56,587 nucleotides of DNA from Fibrobacteria bacterium (GTDB lineage Bacteria; Fibrobacterota; Fibrobacteria; UBA11236), in contig JANYDA010000014.1 of NCBI GenBank assembly GCA_025360005.1, positions 1-56,587 on the forward strand. Direction: 5' to 3'. The notes under the pieces are model-generated. The model was not told the DNA's origin. It searched no databases and worked only from the letters and a program-made list of their open reading frames with translations. The position numbers and the translations under genes were made by a program. Below, piece by piece: positions 36,077 to 45,548 of this stretch (position 1 is the stretch's first letter; each line of letters starts with the position of its first letter).

Positions 36077-37054
36077 ATGAAAAAATATTTGGCTTTCGCA
36101 TTCGCCCTGACGTGCGCGGCTTCGGCATTCGGGCAGTTCAACGATACCTTGTGGCACGATTTGTGGGGCGGGACCGGGCAAAAGGACGCCGACCTCACCA
36201 AGAGCTGGCGCGGCCTTCCTTCCATTTGGACGGTGCGGTATGCCAATACGGACACCGCCGAAATCTACGGCAACGGAACGCCGCCCACCAGCGCGCATAC
36301 CTTCCTGATTTACAAGTCGCTTTTGCTGGACTTTGAAGTGGAAGCCATGCAGAGGTTGCCCGGCACCACTACCAATAGCGGGATCCAAATGCGATCCGTA
36401 TGCTCAACTCCCGGAGACGCCATTCCTTGCGGCGCGACCTATACCGTCTACGGCCCCCAGGCCGACGTAGGCGCTACGCATAACGGGGAATTGTTCAACG
36501 AGCAGGTGGGCCCGCTCGTCAACGTCAATACCACGCCCGCCACCGGAACCAATTATATCAGCAGCGTGACGGCATGCCGTCAATCCCAAAAGGCCTATCC
36601 GCAGTGGAATCTCACCCGGGCCAGGGTGGTGGGCAATAAAATCGTCGGGTATTTGAACGATGTGAAATGTTACGAGTATACCATCGGTCCTACCCAGACC
36701 GATTGGCTTAAGGCCGGGATATTCGCTTTGCAATACCACGGGACCGGAGGCACGGTGGAGTACCGATCGATACGGATGAAGTCGTTGAACGTCTCGGTTC
36801 CCGTCGCCCCTGTTTCTCCGGCGGCCGCCGACAACCTGGAGGTGCAAGGCGGAAGGCAATCCTTTTCCTTCGGCATCAGGTCCCCGGGAAACTATACCGT
36901 TACCGTCGCGGATATCACGGGCCATTCGGTCAAAAGGATAACCGGAGCCGGGCCCGTGGCCGCAAAAACGGTGTCGCTGGCCATGCCGGGGCTCTATTGG
37001 GTCCGAATCACATCGGCCGGCGCCGTGTCCATGAAAAAGATTTATATAAACTAG
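36077..37054 (+). CDS. DUF1080-like exported protein with sorting-like tail
   Basis: A 325-residue exported protein; signal peptide MKKYLAFAFALTCAASAFGQ. The domain (about 25-235) is a jelly-roll of DUF1080/laminin-G type: FLIYKSLLLDFEVEAMQRLP, NSGIQMRSVC, GELFNEQVGP and a C-terminal FALQYHGTGGTVEYRSIRM, the usual DUF1080 closing strand. The tail is VTVADITGHSVK...GLYWVRITSAG. It is shorter than the DUF1080 protein two genes upstream and only distantly similar, so the pair may act on different linkages. The start is chosen from AGAGG; a longer start at 36062 is possible. The cytochrome gene follows after 9 bp. Confidence 0.78.
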   Translation: MKKYLAFAFALTCAASAFGQFNDTLWHDLWGGTGQKDADLTKSWRGLPSIWTVRYANTDTAEIYGNGTPPTSAHTFLIYKSLLLDFEVEAMQRLPGTTTNSGIQMRSVCSTPGDAIPCGATYTVYGPQADVGATHNGELFNEQVGPLVNVNTTPATGTNYISSVTACRQSQKAYPQWNLTRARVVGNKIVGYLNDVKCYEYTIGPTQTDWLKAGIFALQYHGTGGTVEYRSIRMKSLNVSVPVAPVSPAAADNLEVQGGRQSFSFGIRSPGNYTVTVADITGHSVKRITGAGPVAAKTVSLAMPGLYWVRITSAGAVSMKKIYIN

Positions 37055-37063
37055 GGAATCATC

Positions 37064-38539
37064 ATGAAAAAAGCCCCTCGTAAGTCCATCGGGTGGAAGA
37101 CGCATCGGCTCTTCGCCGCCATTCCGTCGCTTCTCCTTTTATCCGCCATCCAACCCGCTTGCGCGCGGCTGGTGCCGTCCCTCCTGAATTTCGACGGGAC
37201 CAACCCGGAAACCCTTCCCGCCAAATTGTCGCAAACCGGTTTGTACGATAACGTGGCTTCTCGCGCCCGCGCCGTCACCGCCGGCATCGTCGCCTTCGAG
37301 GTTAACACGCCGCTTTGGAGCGACGGCGCGCATAAGGAACGTTTCATCACCGTGCCCGCGGGTTTCAAAGTGACCCCCACCGACAGCGATCAATACCAAT
37401 TCCCCGACCAGACGGTTTTGATCAAGAACTTCCAGATCGATTCCGTCTACGGCGACTCCACCACGCGGTTCTTCATCGAAACCAGGTTCTTGGTCATCCG
37501 CCAATCCCAGTTCGGTTACCAGTATTTGGGGGTCAGTTACAAATGGTACCGGGACCAAACCGATGCGGAATTGGTAAGCCAGACCTCGGGACTGGATACG
37601 GTGCACCAAGTGAAATTCGCCGGGGCGGCAAAGGGCAAGCGTTGGCGCTATCCTTCCCAGGCGGATTGCGGCGCCTGCCATTTCAACCGGGGCGTTTTGG
37701 GTTTCCTGACTCCCCAGCTTAACCGGCCATCCAAGGCGAACCCGGGCATCAACCAACTGCAAGCCTTGGTGACGGCGAATATATTGACCGCGAATCCACT
37801 GGCCGGAAAAGCCGGCCCCACTTTCCGTTGGGTAGGGCTTACGGAGACGGGCGTTACGCCACCCTCGGGGATCTCCTTGGTGGAATGGAAAGCCCGTTCC
37901 TATTTCGCCGCCAACTGCTCCCAATGCCATGGGAATAACCATGCCAATACTTTTGAATCCGCTTCGCACGATTTCGATTTCCTCCATCCGGGACGGAGGA
38001 TTACCTATACGGAACCGGATACCATCGGCGGATTCGTAGGCAAACACACCAATGTGGATCCTAATTTCCCGCAATTGATTTATCGCGGCTTTCCGGAAAG
38101 TTCCTTTGTGATGGAGCGGATGATGTCGCGACCCACCGCTTTCAATACCTTGAGCCGGCAAATGCCGCCTTTGGCCACCTTCCAAATGGATTCCGCGGCG
38201 GCCAATGTCGTCAAGGATTGGATTTGCTCACTGGGGAGTCGCGGTTCCGCATGCAAGCTCCCGGCCGTGCAAACGGACAGCACCTATTGGGCTACGGGGC
38301 TTTATCACTATATGTTCCCTCGCTCACGCCCGGGTGCGCTGAACGCCTATTTCCATGGCAACCGATTGACCGTATCGGGACCGATAACCGCGAACCCTAC
38401 TCTGTCCGATTTCCAGGGCCGTGCCGTCAAAATGGTGAAGCTGGGCGGCGGGAATTACCTGATTGCATCCCCGCTTCGCTCGGGCATTTACCTGCTCAAA
38501 GTCGGTAGCGTCACGGCCAAAGTCAATTACTCGCCCTAA
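37064..38539 (+). CDS. Exported diheme c-type cytochrome (SO_2930-like)
   Basis: A 491-residue exported protein, last gene of the operon. Two haem attachment motifs are present: C202GAC205H206 and C285SQC288H289. The N-terminal part (LSQTGLYDNVA, FEVNTPLWSDGAHKERFI) is diagnostic of the SO_2930/HNE_0200 family of diheme cytochromes (TIGR03806, from memory), often encoded near dehydrogenase propellers. Met residues in RQMPPLATFQM could be axial ligands. The last ~70 residues are a sorting-like tail (LSDFQGRAVKMV...GIYLLKVGS). It is the likely electron acceptor for the propeller dehydrogenases. A dyad follows the stop. Confidence 0.88.
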   Translation: MKKAPRKSIGWKTHRLFAAIPSLLLLSAIQPACARLVPSLLNFDGTNPETLPAKLSQTGLYDNVASRARAVTAGIVAFEVNTPLWSDGAHKERFITVPAGFKVTPTDSDQYQFPDQTVLIKNFQIDSVYGDSTTRFFIETRFLVIRQSQFGYQYLGVSYKWYRDQTDAELVSQTSGLDTVHQVKFAGAAKGKRWRYPSQADCGACHFNRGVLGFLTPQLNRPSKANPGINQLQALVTANILTANPLAGKAGPTFRWVGLTETGVTPPSGISLVEWKARSYFAANCSQCHGNNHANTFESASHDFDFLHPGRRITYTEPDTIGGFVGKHTNVDPNFPQLIYRGFPESSFVMERMMSRPTAFNTLSRQMPPLATFQMDSAAANVVKDWICSLGSRGSACKLPAVQTDSTYWATGLYHYMFPRSRPGALNAYFHGNRLTVSGPITANPTLSDFQGRAVKMVKLGGGNYLIASPLRSGIYLLKVGSVTAKVNYSP

Positions 38540-38547
38540 AAAGGATC

Positions 38548-38563
38548 GGGGTACCTGTACCCC
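38548..38563. terminator. Perfect dyad after the operon
   Basis: GGGGTAC (38548-38554) and GTACCCC (38557-38563) form a 7-2-7 inverted repeat 9 bp after the cytochrome stop, followed by GCGTTTTCG. It may end the operon transcript or act as an operator for the receiver gene downstream. The very short loop makes this uncertain. Confidence 0.35.
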
Positions 38564-38636
38564 CACCTCGCGTTTTCGATCATTGCTGCTGACACCCTGG
38601 GCGGCCCGGGGTTTATTTGCCTTCCGACTTTTTACT

Positions 38637-39059
38637 ATGTACCCTTTCTTCATGACGATCCCCAGAACCATTCTCCTGGCCGAAGACGACAATTCCATCC
38701 GCAAGCTGATCGCGGCCATGCTGAATCGGGAGAATATGAAGGTGCTTATCGCCGACAGCGGGGAAGCGGCGCAGGAAATAAGCCTGGCCTACCAGGGGCC
38801 CATCCACTTATTGCTGACCGATATCGTGATGCCTAAGATTACCGGCAAGGAATTGGCGGATATCATTTGCAAGGTGCGGAAAGAAACCCGCGTGGTTTTT
38901 ATGTCCGGCTATCCGCGGGGCACTTTTTTCGAAAACGGAGTTTGCCATGACAAACTCTTCTTCCTACAGAAACCCTTTTCCATGCCGGTAATGCTGGAGA
39001 TGGTGAAGGCAGTCCTGGAAATGCCTTCGTCCGAGCTGAAGAATGCGGACCATGGATGA
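38637..39059 (+). CDS. Stand-alone receiver-domain protein
   Basis: A 140-residue single receiver domain. Features are LLAEDDNSIRK acidic pocket, phosphoacceptor Asp in LLTDIVMPKITG, VFMSGYPRG switch region and QKPFSM lysine. There is no output domain, so it may pass phosphate to another protein. The LLLTDIVMP...ELA pattern resembles receivers of hybrid NtrB-type kinases. Two starts are possible (38637 and 38652), neither with a clear ribosome site. It follows the diheme cytochrome gene and converges with the large glycosidase-like gene. Its kinase is not identifiable here. Confidence 0.82.
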   Translation: MYPFFMTIPRTILLAEDDNSIRKLIAAMLNRENMKVLIADSGEAAQEISLAYQGPIHLLLTDIVMPKITGKELADIICKVRKETRVVFMSGYPRGTFFENGVCHDKLFFLQKPFSMPVMLEMVKAVLEMPSSELKNADHG

Positions 39060-39115
39060 CGGATTCCATTCCTAACCGGGCCGGTAACCTTCGGACTCAT
39101 TCCTAAGAACCGGTT

Positions 39116-41824
39116 TCATCCGCCTCTGGCGATGACGACATCGTTGCCGACCTTGCCCGTGAAGTCGCTCCAGAGGAACGACCCGCCGTTGAAATGCACC
39201 AGCTCGGACTTCTGGTAATGAGCCGAGGTAATCGCCACCAGGTCCGCCCAGCGTTGCTGCGCCGTCAGCAGATGGGCGACGGCGGCATCCTGATGGGCCT
39301 TTCCCTGGCCTTTGCGGAAAAGCTGCAACTCGATGCCCCCCCGGATTTTTTCCGAGAAATAAAGGCTGAGATTGGCCAGCGCCTTGATGTCGGCGATTTC
39401 GCAGGCCAGCGGGCCTGTGGCCGCGATGCCGTTGGCGAGATTCAAGGCCAGCGTCCCGTCCGCTTCCAATGAGTCGGCCATTTTCGCCGGCGTGGGAACG
39501 GCCGCGCCGATCGCTTTTTTGGCGACGAGCGCATCGACATAGTCGCTGATCCGGAGCAGGTTGCGATCCAGTGGCTGGAATCCGATCATGGCGTTGACGT
39601 CCAGGAAACCGGAAGTGGCGAACCCTTCCGCATAGAGCGATTTGTCCCAGGTGCCTTCAAAGAGGGTGGCGAAGCGCAGCGGCATGCGGCTGGCGGCCTG
39701 GAAGGCCTGGAGCAATTGCGCTCCGTGTTTGCCCGGATACCTCCGATCGAAGGCGGCCGCGAAAGCGGCGTCCGGAGTATTGGGATCGTACAGCAGCCTG
39801 CCCCAGGTCATGTAGTAAAGCCACTGGCGCTCGAAGGCGTATTTCCAGGCGATATGATCCGAGTTCCGGACGTGGAAATAATCGTCCGCGGGGATGTGGG
39901 TCTCGGATCCGATATAATAGCCGGCGGCATAGCTTTTGGAATTGATGGCGATATGCTGCCGGATAAAGGAAGGCTCGCCCCATCTCAGGAAAAGCACGTC
40001 TTCATTGCGTATCATCCAGGTCATCTTGTACGACACCGGTTCCGGGATCCAAAGGTTGGAGTTGTAATTGGTGACCACGCCGCCATGGGTCCGGAAAAGG
40101 CCGGGTGAACTCATGCCATGGGAATGGTTGAACTTGAGCTCCACGTATACCGGCTTGATCAGCGCCGACCCATCCAGGGCGTTCCGCATGGCCTGGATAT
40201 CCGCGAGTTGGAAGGGATCCCGATGGATGAACTTGACCGGTCGTTTTACCTGGTTGATGGCGGTGAAGTAGACGCTGGAAATCCAGTCCTCGATCTGCTG
40301 GCCGGAAAGGCCCACCATGCGTTCGCCCAGGCTGGTTCCCAGTCCCGTGAGTTCGGGGTATTCGTTCAGCGTTTGCACGATGCATTCGCGGGTGTATTGC
40401 TTGATCTGCTCGGTGGTATAGCCCGGCCCATTGATGAACTCGTCTTCCGATGTCGCTTTCGCATCGTAGTTCGCCTTGAACCCCCTGGACACGAAAACGT
40501 TCCAATTGACCAGGTAGGTTTCTATGCCCCTATCCTTGGCCATGCGGAAGAGGGTATGCCAAAAGCGTTGCCAATCCGCGAGTTCCGCATCCGTAAAGGA
40601 GCAGGCTTTGGGGAAATTGGTGGGGCGGATCATATAGGTGTAGGGATGCAGGTTCCACAAGGTCAAAGCGTTGTAGCGGTTGCGCGCCATCATGTCCAGG
40701 AATCGCTTCCAGAACAAAGTGTCACGGCAGGTATTCGTATGTGTGGAGGTGATCTTCTCCTGCCAGTAGGGCGACCAGGGAAGATTGAACTTGATGGCGC
40801 GGAACGGCAAGGCGGGGTTTTCGGTCTTCGCCTCCACGGCTGCCGTTCCGCCATGCATTCCAATCTGCTCCGCGACTTCGAAGGCGCCATACATGGCCCC
40901 GGTGGTGTCCACCGCGCGCACGGAAACCGCGCCGAGGTTATTGACGATTTGAAATCCGGACTTCTTAACGGCCGGATCCGCCTGGACGCCCGGAATATCG
41001 GCTGCGGAAGCGATGAGGGTGATGTCCTCGGCTCCCGTCCGGGAGGAAAGATCATGATGCTCCGTCAAAAGACCAAGGGCCAGCAAAGAGCTGTCGATGG
41101 CGCTTATGGCCGATTCCAGCCCGGGCAGGCCCATGCGATAGGCGATGGTTATCCTGGCGTTCTTGGCAAGCACGATATCGCCCAGGTCCGCCGTCAGCGA
41201 GGGGACCGCAACCGTTTTCGCTAGATACCCGACCGCGGATAGGGAGACCGAGTCGGATCCGGCGCTTGCTTTTCCCAGCGTTCCCGATCCGGCGTCCCCG
41301 GCGAGAAGGATCGGGACCGGGGCAGGGAAGCCTGCGGCTGCCCGCGTTTGCCGATAGGAGAGCACGGATTTGGATTCATCCACGGTGATTCGGACCAGGC
41401 GGGCGCCCGTTCCCATGGCGGGAGGCGCAATCCCGGCCAAAGACAGGGCGTAGCTTCCGCTTTCCAGCCCGGAGCTTTCATAGCCTCCCAGGCGCGATCC
41501 GGAAAGGGAAAGAAGTTCAATGGATACGGGCCGGCCCGAGCGGGGAACGGAAAAATAGATCCGCTGGTTTTTCACCACGGGATTCTGCCGAAGCCGGCCC
41601 GGAATTGCGGCTCTGGATCCATCGCCGGCCGTGAGGAGAAACCGGCCATCCTGTCCGCTGACGGTTTGCGGGGCTGCGCCATTGAACTTGACCGCGGCGC
41701 CGCCGATGGGCCGGGATTGGGCGTCGATCACCCGCCCGGTAATACTCATCGTCTGGGCCTGGAGCGAAAGGCAAAAAGCCATCGTGACCGCGGAAAACGC
41801 TGGCAGGGTATGGTGACCTATCAT
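39116..41824 (-). CDS. Alpha-glucuronidase-like exported glycoside hydrolase
   Basis: A 902-residue exported protein. After a signal peptide ending SLQAQT comes a carboxypeptidase-regulatory-like beta domain (about 25-70; ITGRVIDAQSRPIGGA), then a module like the sorting tails but placed internally (about 85-150; SIELLSLSGSRLGGY...). Residues about 225-340 resemble the N-terminal alpha/beta domain of GH20/GH67-type enzymes (TLIASAADIPG, GAMYGAFEVAEQI). The catalytic barrel follows (about 350-800): PFRAIKFNLPW, RNRYNALTLWNLHPYTYMI, TGLGTSLGERM and FLRWGEPSFIR. Uronic-acid or hexosamine polysaccharides are plausible substrates. The catalytic Glu/Asp cannot be fixed from sequence alone. It is divergent from the PQQ-like pair. 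Confidence 0.7.
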   Translation of the reverse strand: MIGHHTLPAFSAVTMAFCLSLQAQTMSITGRVIDAQSRPIGGAAVKFNGAAPQTVSGQDGRFLLTAGDGSRAAIPGRLRQNPVVKNQRIYFSVPRSGRPVSIELLSLSGSRLGGYESSGLESGSYALSLAGIAPPAMGTGARLVRITVDESKSVLSYRQTRAAAGFPAPVPILLAGDAGSGTLGKASAGSDSVSLSAVGYLAKTVAVPSLTADLGDIVLAKNARITIAYRMGLPGLESAISAIDSSLLALGLLTEHHDLSSRTGAEDITLIASAADIPGVQADPAVKKSGFQIVNNLGAVSVRAVDTTGAMYGAFEVAEQIGMHGGTAAVEAKTENPALPFRAIKFNLPWSPYWQEKITSTHTNTCRDTLFWKRFLDMMARNRYNALTLWNLHPYTYMIRPTNFPKACSFTDAELADWQRFWHTLFRMAKDRGIETYLVNWNVFVSRGFKANYDAKATSEDEFINGPGYTTEQIKQYTRECIVQTLNEYPELTGLGTSLGERMVGLSGQQIEDWISSVYFTAINQVKRPVKFIHRDPFQLADIQAMRNALDGSALIKPVYVELKFNHSHGMSSPGLFRTHGGVVTNYNSNLWIPEPVSYKMTWMIRNEDVLFLRWGEPSFIRQHIAINSKSYAAGYYIGSETHIPADDYFHVRNSDHIAWKYAFERQWLYYMTWGRLLYDPNTPDAAFAAAFDRRYPGKHGAQLLQAFQAASRMPLRFATLFEGTWDKSLYAEGFATSGFLDVNAMIGFQPLDRNLLRISDYVDALVAKKAIGAAVPTPAKMADSLEADGTLALNLANGIAATGPLACEIADIKALANLSLYFSEKIRGGIELQLFRKGQGKAHQDAAVAHLLTAQQRWADLVAITSAHYQKSELVHFNGGSFLWSDFTGKVGNDVVIARGG

Positions 41825-42125
41825 TGCTGTATGTCCCTTTTAGAATATTGCGAGAGAATGCATTTCCCCAACCCGCAAAGCGCTCCGCGTCTCTTGTAAG
41901 CTGGAAAGTATTGTGAAACCCAGGAATGCGAAGGCAATCTATGGGGCAAACCGGAATACGGGAGGATTTACCGGCACCGGAAGACGGGAAATGCTGGGAA
42001 GGCAGCAGTATGCCATCCGGTATTCCGGCACATTCGCAAACATTCGGCCGTTTTTAGCGGTAACTTTCACTATCGAATCGGGAATAGCAGGGAGCGGAGC
42101 TTAACATCGAACCCAGGATGCGGCA
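41825..42125. promoter_or_regulatory. Divergent promoter region
   Basis: This 301-bp spacer separates the minus-strand glycosidase gene from the plus-strand dehydrogenase pair and should contain both promoters. A 63-codon plus frame (41913-42104) shows no family features. AGGATGCGGCA precedes the plus-strand ATG. Confidence 0.4.
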
Positions 42126-43757
42126 ATGATGTTTGTAATACTACTGGCCCTATTGCTGCCATCCGTTCTCTTTTCCCAAATCTGCCCGGAGCCGGCGATC
42201 GCGGACTTCCATAAAGTCACCCTGGTTTCGGGCGGGATGGACCAAGCCGTCGACCTGGGGGTAACACCGGATGGACGGGTCTTCATCGCGGAGATGCAAA
42301 CCGGCAATATCCGCCTGTACCAACCCGGAATCGCGGGCATCGCCATTGTCGGAACCATACCCAATATTTTCTGGGTGTCCGCGGACGATGGCCTCATCGG
42401 GTTGGAATTGGATCCCGGGTTCATGCAGAACGGATGGATATACGTGGACTATTGCCGCAAGGCGGCTTTGGGATCGCGCGTTTTCCTCTCCCGGTTCACC
42501 TTCGCCAACGGTAAGATCGACATGGCTTCGGAAAAGATCCTCCTGAGTTTCGACCGCCCCGATCCGGGTGGCCATGCCGGCGGCGGTCTGGCCTTTGACG
42601 CGCAGGGAAACCTGTACCTGTCAACCGGCGATAATACCGGCCACGCAGCCAGCGAGGGATACGGAGCCTTGGACATCCGGGATTCCATTTTCGACGATCA
42701 GCGGTCATCCGCCAACACCAACGACTTGCGGGGAAAGGTGCTGCGCATCCATCCGGAAGACAACGGCAGCTATACCATTCCCCCCGGCAACCTGTGGGAA
42801 GCCATGCTCCCCGCGCCTTCCTCTGCGGAGGCCTCCAAAATGCGGAAAGAAATTTATGCCATGGGTTTTCGCAATCCGTTCCGGATATCGGTGGGATGGA
42901 ACGGAAACCTTTACATCGCAGACGTTGGGCCGGATGCGGTTAGCGCAAACCCTGTCCGGGGACCGGCCGGTTTCGACGAACTGGATATAGCAACCCGGCC
43001 CGGATTTTTCGGGTATCCCTATTGCATGGCCGATAACTTCGGGTATAACCGCCTCGCGAGCGTTGCCAATGGCGTCCCGACTTATGGAGCCGCCTACGAT
43101 TGCAGCAAGCCCATCGACAATAATTCCCCTTTCAACACGGGCATCAAGAGCCTTCCGGCCCCGGTGCCCGCCTCCATTTGGTACCAAGGCACCCGGCAGG
43201 ATTTTCCGGAAATGGGATCGGGGCCGGCAACCGTCATGGTGGGGCCCTTGTATCAATTCGATGCGCGCCTGAATTCCAAAGTGAAATTCCCACCCCAATT
43301 CCATGGCCGCCTTTTTTTCAGCGATTGGAGCCGCGGCACCCATGTCACGGTTTCTTTCACCCCCCAGGGGAGGGTGGCCAAGCTGACGCCATTCAATGTA
43401 GCCGGGAATTTGATGAAGCGCAGCGACGTCGCTTATCAATTCGGACCGGAAGGCGCTCTCTACGTTGTGCAGTATCCCAATGCCTTGTACCGGGTGGAAT
43501 ACGCGGGAGCCATCGATGCCGCCTGTTATCCGGCCACCACCGCTGTCAAAGGCAAAAGCGCCCATGGTGAAATGGGGCTCGACCTGAGGGATGGCGAACA
43601 ATGGCAAATGCCCCCGAACATCGGGGAGGCGGATTTCTTCGACCCGCGGGGGAAGAAAATCGCTTCCTTTCGCCGCAAGCCGGGTGAGATGGGATGGATC
43701 CGGATTCCGTACCCATCGGGTCTGGCCCCGGGATTGGTCCATGTCCGCTATTTCTAG
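42126..43757 (+). CDS. PQQ-dependent sugar dehydrogenase-like propeller, copy 1
   Basis: A 543-residue exported protein; signal peptide MMFVILLALLLPSVLFSQ. It is a soluble glucose/aldose-sugar dehydrogenase type propeller: VDLGVTPDGRVFIAEM, GLIGLELDPGFMQNGW, GGGLAFDAQGNLYLSTGDN, LRGKVLRIHP, EIYAMGFRNPFRISVG and NLYIADVGPD. The N-terminal blade and the STGDN/RNPF blocks are those that bind PQQ and calcium in characterised members. The tail reads ADFFDPRGKKIASF...GLVHVRYF. It overlaps copy 2 by 17 bp, and the two genes share long near-identical DNA stretches, so they are a recent tandem duplication. It likely oxidises a sugar in the periplasm or at the surface. Confidence 0.88.
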   Translation: MMFVILLALLLPSVLFSQICPEPAIADFHKVTLVSGGMDQAVDLGVTPDGRVFIAEMQTGNIRLYQPGIAGIAIVGTIPNIFWVSADDGLIGLELDPGFMQNGWIYVDYCRKAALGSRVFLSRFTFANGKIDMASEKILLSFDRPDPGGHAGGGLAFDAQGNLYLSTGDNTGHAASEGYGALDIRDSIFDDQRSSANTNDLRGKVLRIHPEDNGSYTIPPGNLWEAMLPAPSSAEASKMRKEIYAMGFRNPFRISVGWNGNLYIADVGPDAVSANPVRGPAGFDELDIATRPGFFGYPYCMADNFGYNRLASVANGVPTYGAAYDCSKPIDNNSPFNTGIKSLPAPVPASIWYQGTRQDFPEMGSGPATVMVGPLYQFDARLNSKVKFPPQFHGRLFFSDWSRGTHVTVSFTPQGRVAKLTPFNVAGNLMKRSDVAYQFGPEGALYVVQYPNALYRVEYAGAIDAACYPATTAVKGKSAHGEMGLDLRDGEQWQMPPNIGEADFFDPRGKKIASFRRKPGEMGWIRIPYPSGLAPGLVHVRYF

Positions 43758-45504
43758 CCGCGGAAAAAAAACCGGCCTTGGAGCGGTCGCCGGCGCCCCC
43801 AATCCACGCGGATCGGGATTCCCGGCCGCTGCAGCCCTCATCGCCGCAGTCGTGGCCGTATCGTTCCCGCGCGCTTTGTTTGCCCAAACCTGCCCGGAGC
43901 CCAAGGCCGCGGACTTCCGCAAGGTTGCCCTGGTCCAGTCCGGGATGGCGCAGCCCATAGACCTGGGGGTAACATCGGATGGACGGGTCTTCATCGCGGA
44001 GATGCAAACCGGAAATATCCGCCTCTACCAACCCGGAGTCGCCGGCACCACCATCGTAGGCACCGTTCCCAATATCTCCTATGTGAGCCAATGCGATGGC
44101 TTGGTGGGGCTGGAACTGGATCCCAGGTTCATGCAGAACGGATGGTTGTACGTGGACTATTCCCGCAAGGTGAACGGCGTAGCCCGGCTTTTCCTTTCCA
44201 GGCTCACTTTCGCAAACGGCAGGGTGGACATGGCTTCGGAAAAGATCCTTTTGAGTTTCGAGCGCCACGAACCCAGAAGCCATGGCGGCGGCGGCCTGGC
44301 TTTCGATGCGCAGGGGAACCTGTACCTTTCCACCGGCGACAATACTACGCCTTCCGGCAGCGATGGGTATGGAGCTTTCGATATCCGGGATTCCGCTTTG
44401 GACGACGAGAGATCGTCGGCCAATACCAACGACTTGCGGGGGAAAGTGCTGCGCATCCATCCGGAAGCCGACGGAAGTTACTCAATACCTGCGGGTAACC
44501 TGTGGGAAGCCATCCAGCCCGCTCTTTCCCTCTCGGAGGCGGCCAAGGTGCGCAAGGAAATCTTCGCCATGGGTTTCCGCAATCCGTTCCGGATCGCGGC
44601 CGGCTGGGACGGAAACCTGTATATCGCGGATGTGGGGCCCGTCGCCGCCAGCGATAATCCCGCCCGGGGACCCGCCGGCTTTGACGAATTGGACGTCGCC
44701 ACCCGGGCCGGATTTTTCGGGTACCCGTATTGCATGGCCGACAACCGGGGGTACAACCGGATCGCGGGTATTTCCGGGACAAACGTGACGTATGGTACAC
44801 CCTATGATTGCGCCAAAGCCATCGACAACAATTCCCCGTTCAACACCGGCCTCAAGACACTTCCTGCTCCCGTGCCCGCATCGGTATGGTACCAGGCCGG
44901 CCACAAGGATTTTCCGGAAATGGGTTCCGGTCCGGAAACCGCCGTCATGGGGCCGATGTACCGGTACGATCCCAACCTGGTTTCCAAGGTGAAGTTTCCG
45001 CCCCAATTCCACGGCCGCCTCATCTTCAGCGATTGGAGCCGGGGAACCCATGTTACCGTTGCCTTTCCCGGGCCCGGTAAGGCGGCCAGATTGACGGCAT
45101 TCAACGTATCCGACAACTCCCTCGATAAAAGCGATGTTGCCTATGAATTCGGGCCGGAGGGCGCGCTCTACGTACTGCAATACAGCGCTTTTGCCTACGC
45201 GGACAACAACAGCGCCCTTAGCCGGGTGGAGTATACCGGCGTTGTCGATCCGGCCTGCTTCCCCGCCGGCACCGAAGTCCGAAAGGGACGCCGGCCTGCC
45301 GACAGACTTTCGATCCGGCTGGATCCCGACTCGGAATGGCAATTGCCGCGGGAGGCATCCGGCGCCGACGCTTTCGATGCGAGCGGAAAAAAACTCTGGA
45401 CATATCATCGGAAGAACGAGAATCCGGAATCGATGCGGCTGCCTTTTCCGCACGGCGCGGCGGGCGGGCTCATCCGATTCCGGTATTTTTCAGACTCCGA
45501 ATAA
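43741..45504 (+). CDS. PQQ-dependent sugar dehydrogenase-like propeller, copy 2
   Basis: A 587-residue tandem paralog of the preceding gene. The N-terminus is longer (about 49 residues before QTCPEPKAADF) with hydrophobic stretch AAALIAAVVAVSFPRALFAQ acting as signal peptide. All propeller blocks match copy 1 (GLVGLELDPRFMQNGW, GGGLAFDAQGNLYLSTGDN, LRGKVLRIHP, MGFRNPFRIAAG). A small loop insertion near LQYSAFAYADNNSALSRVEY distinguishes it. The tail is ADAFDASGKKLWTY...GGLIRFRYF. The open frame extends upstream to 43591, but that overlaps copy 1. A hairpin (CCCGC 45510-45514 with GCGGG 45522-45526) follows the stop before the amidohydrolase gene. Confidence 0.87.
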   Translation: MSAISSRGKKTGLGAVAGAPNPRGSGFPAAAALIAAVVAVSFPRALFAQTCPEPKAADFRKVALVQSGMAQPIDLGVTSDGRVFIAEMQTGNIRLYQPGVAGTTIVGTVPNISYVSQCDGLVGLELDPRFMQNGWLYVDYSRKVNGVARLFLSRLTFANGRVDMASEKILLSFERHEPRSHGGGGLAFDAQGNLYLSTGDNTTPSGSDGYGAFDIRDSALDDERSSANTNDLRGKVLRIHPEADGSYSIPAGNLWEAIQPALSLSEAAKVRKEIFAMGFRNPFRIAAGWDGNLYIADVGPVAASDNPARGPAGFDELDVATRAGFFGYPYCMADNRGYNRIAGISGTNVTYGTPYDCAKAIDNNSPFNTGLKTLPAPVPASVWYQAGHKDFPEMGSGPETAVMGPMYRYDPNLVSKVKFPPQFHGRLIFSDWSRGTHVTVAFPGPGKAARLTAFNVSDNSLDKSDVAYEFGPEGALYVLQYSAFAYADNNSALSRVEYTGVVDPACFPAGTEVRKGRRPADRLSIRLDPDSEWQLPREASGADAFDASGKKLWTYHRKNENPESMRLPFPHGAAGGLIRFRYFSDSE

Positions 45505-45548
45505 GCAAGCCCGCCGTTTTTGCGGGTAAGATCGGCAGGTACGGCGAC

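Noticed and set aside
37139-38185. Minus-strand open frame of 348 codons
   Set aside because: Antisense to the diheme cytochrome gene, which has two CxxCH motifs and a signal peptide.
40118-41224. Plus-strand open frame of 368 codons
   Set aside because: Antisense to the 902-residue glycosidase-like gene; no recognisable domain.
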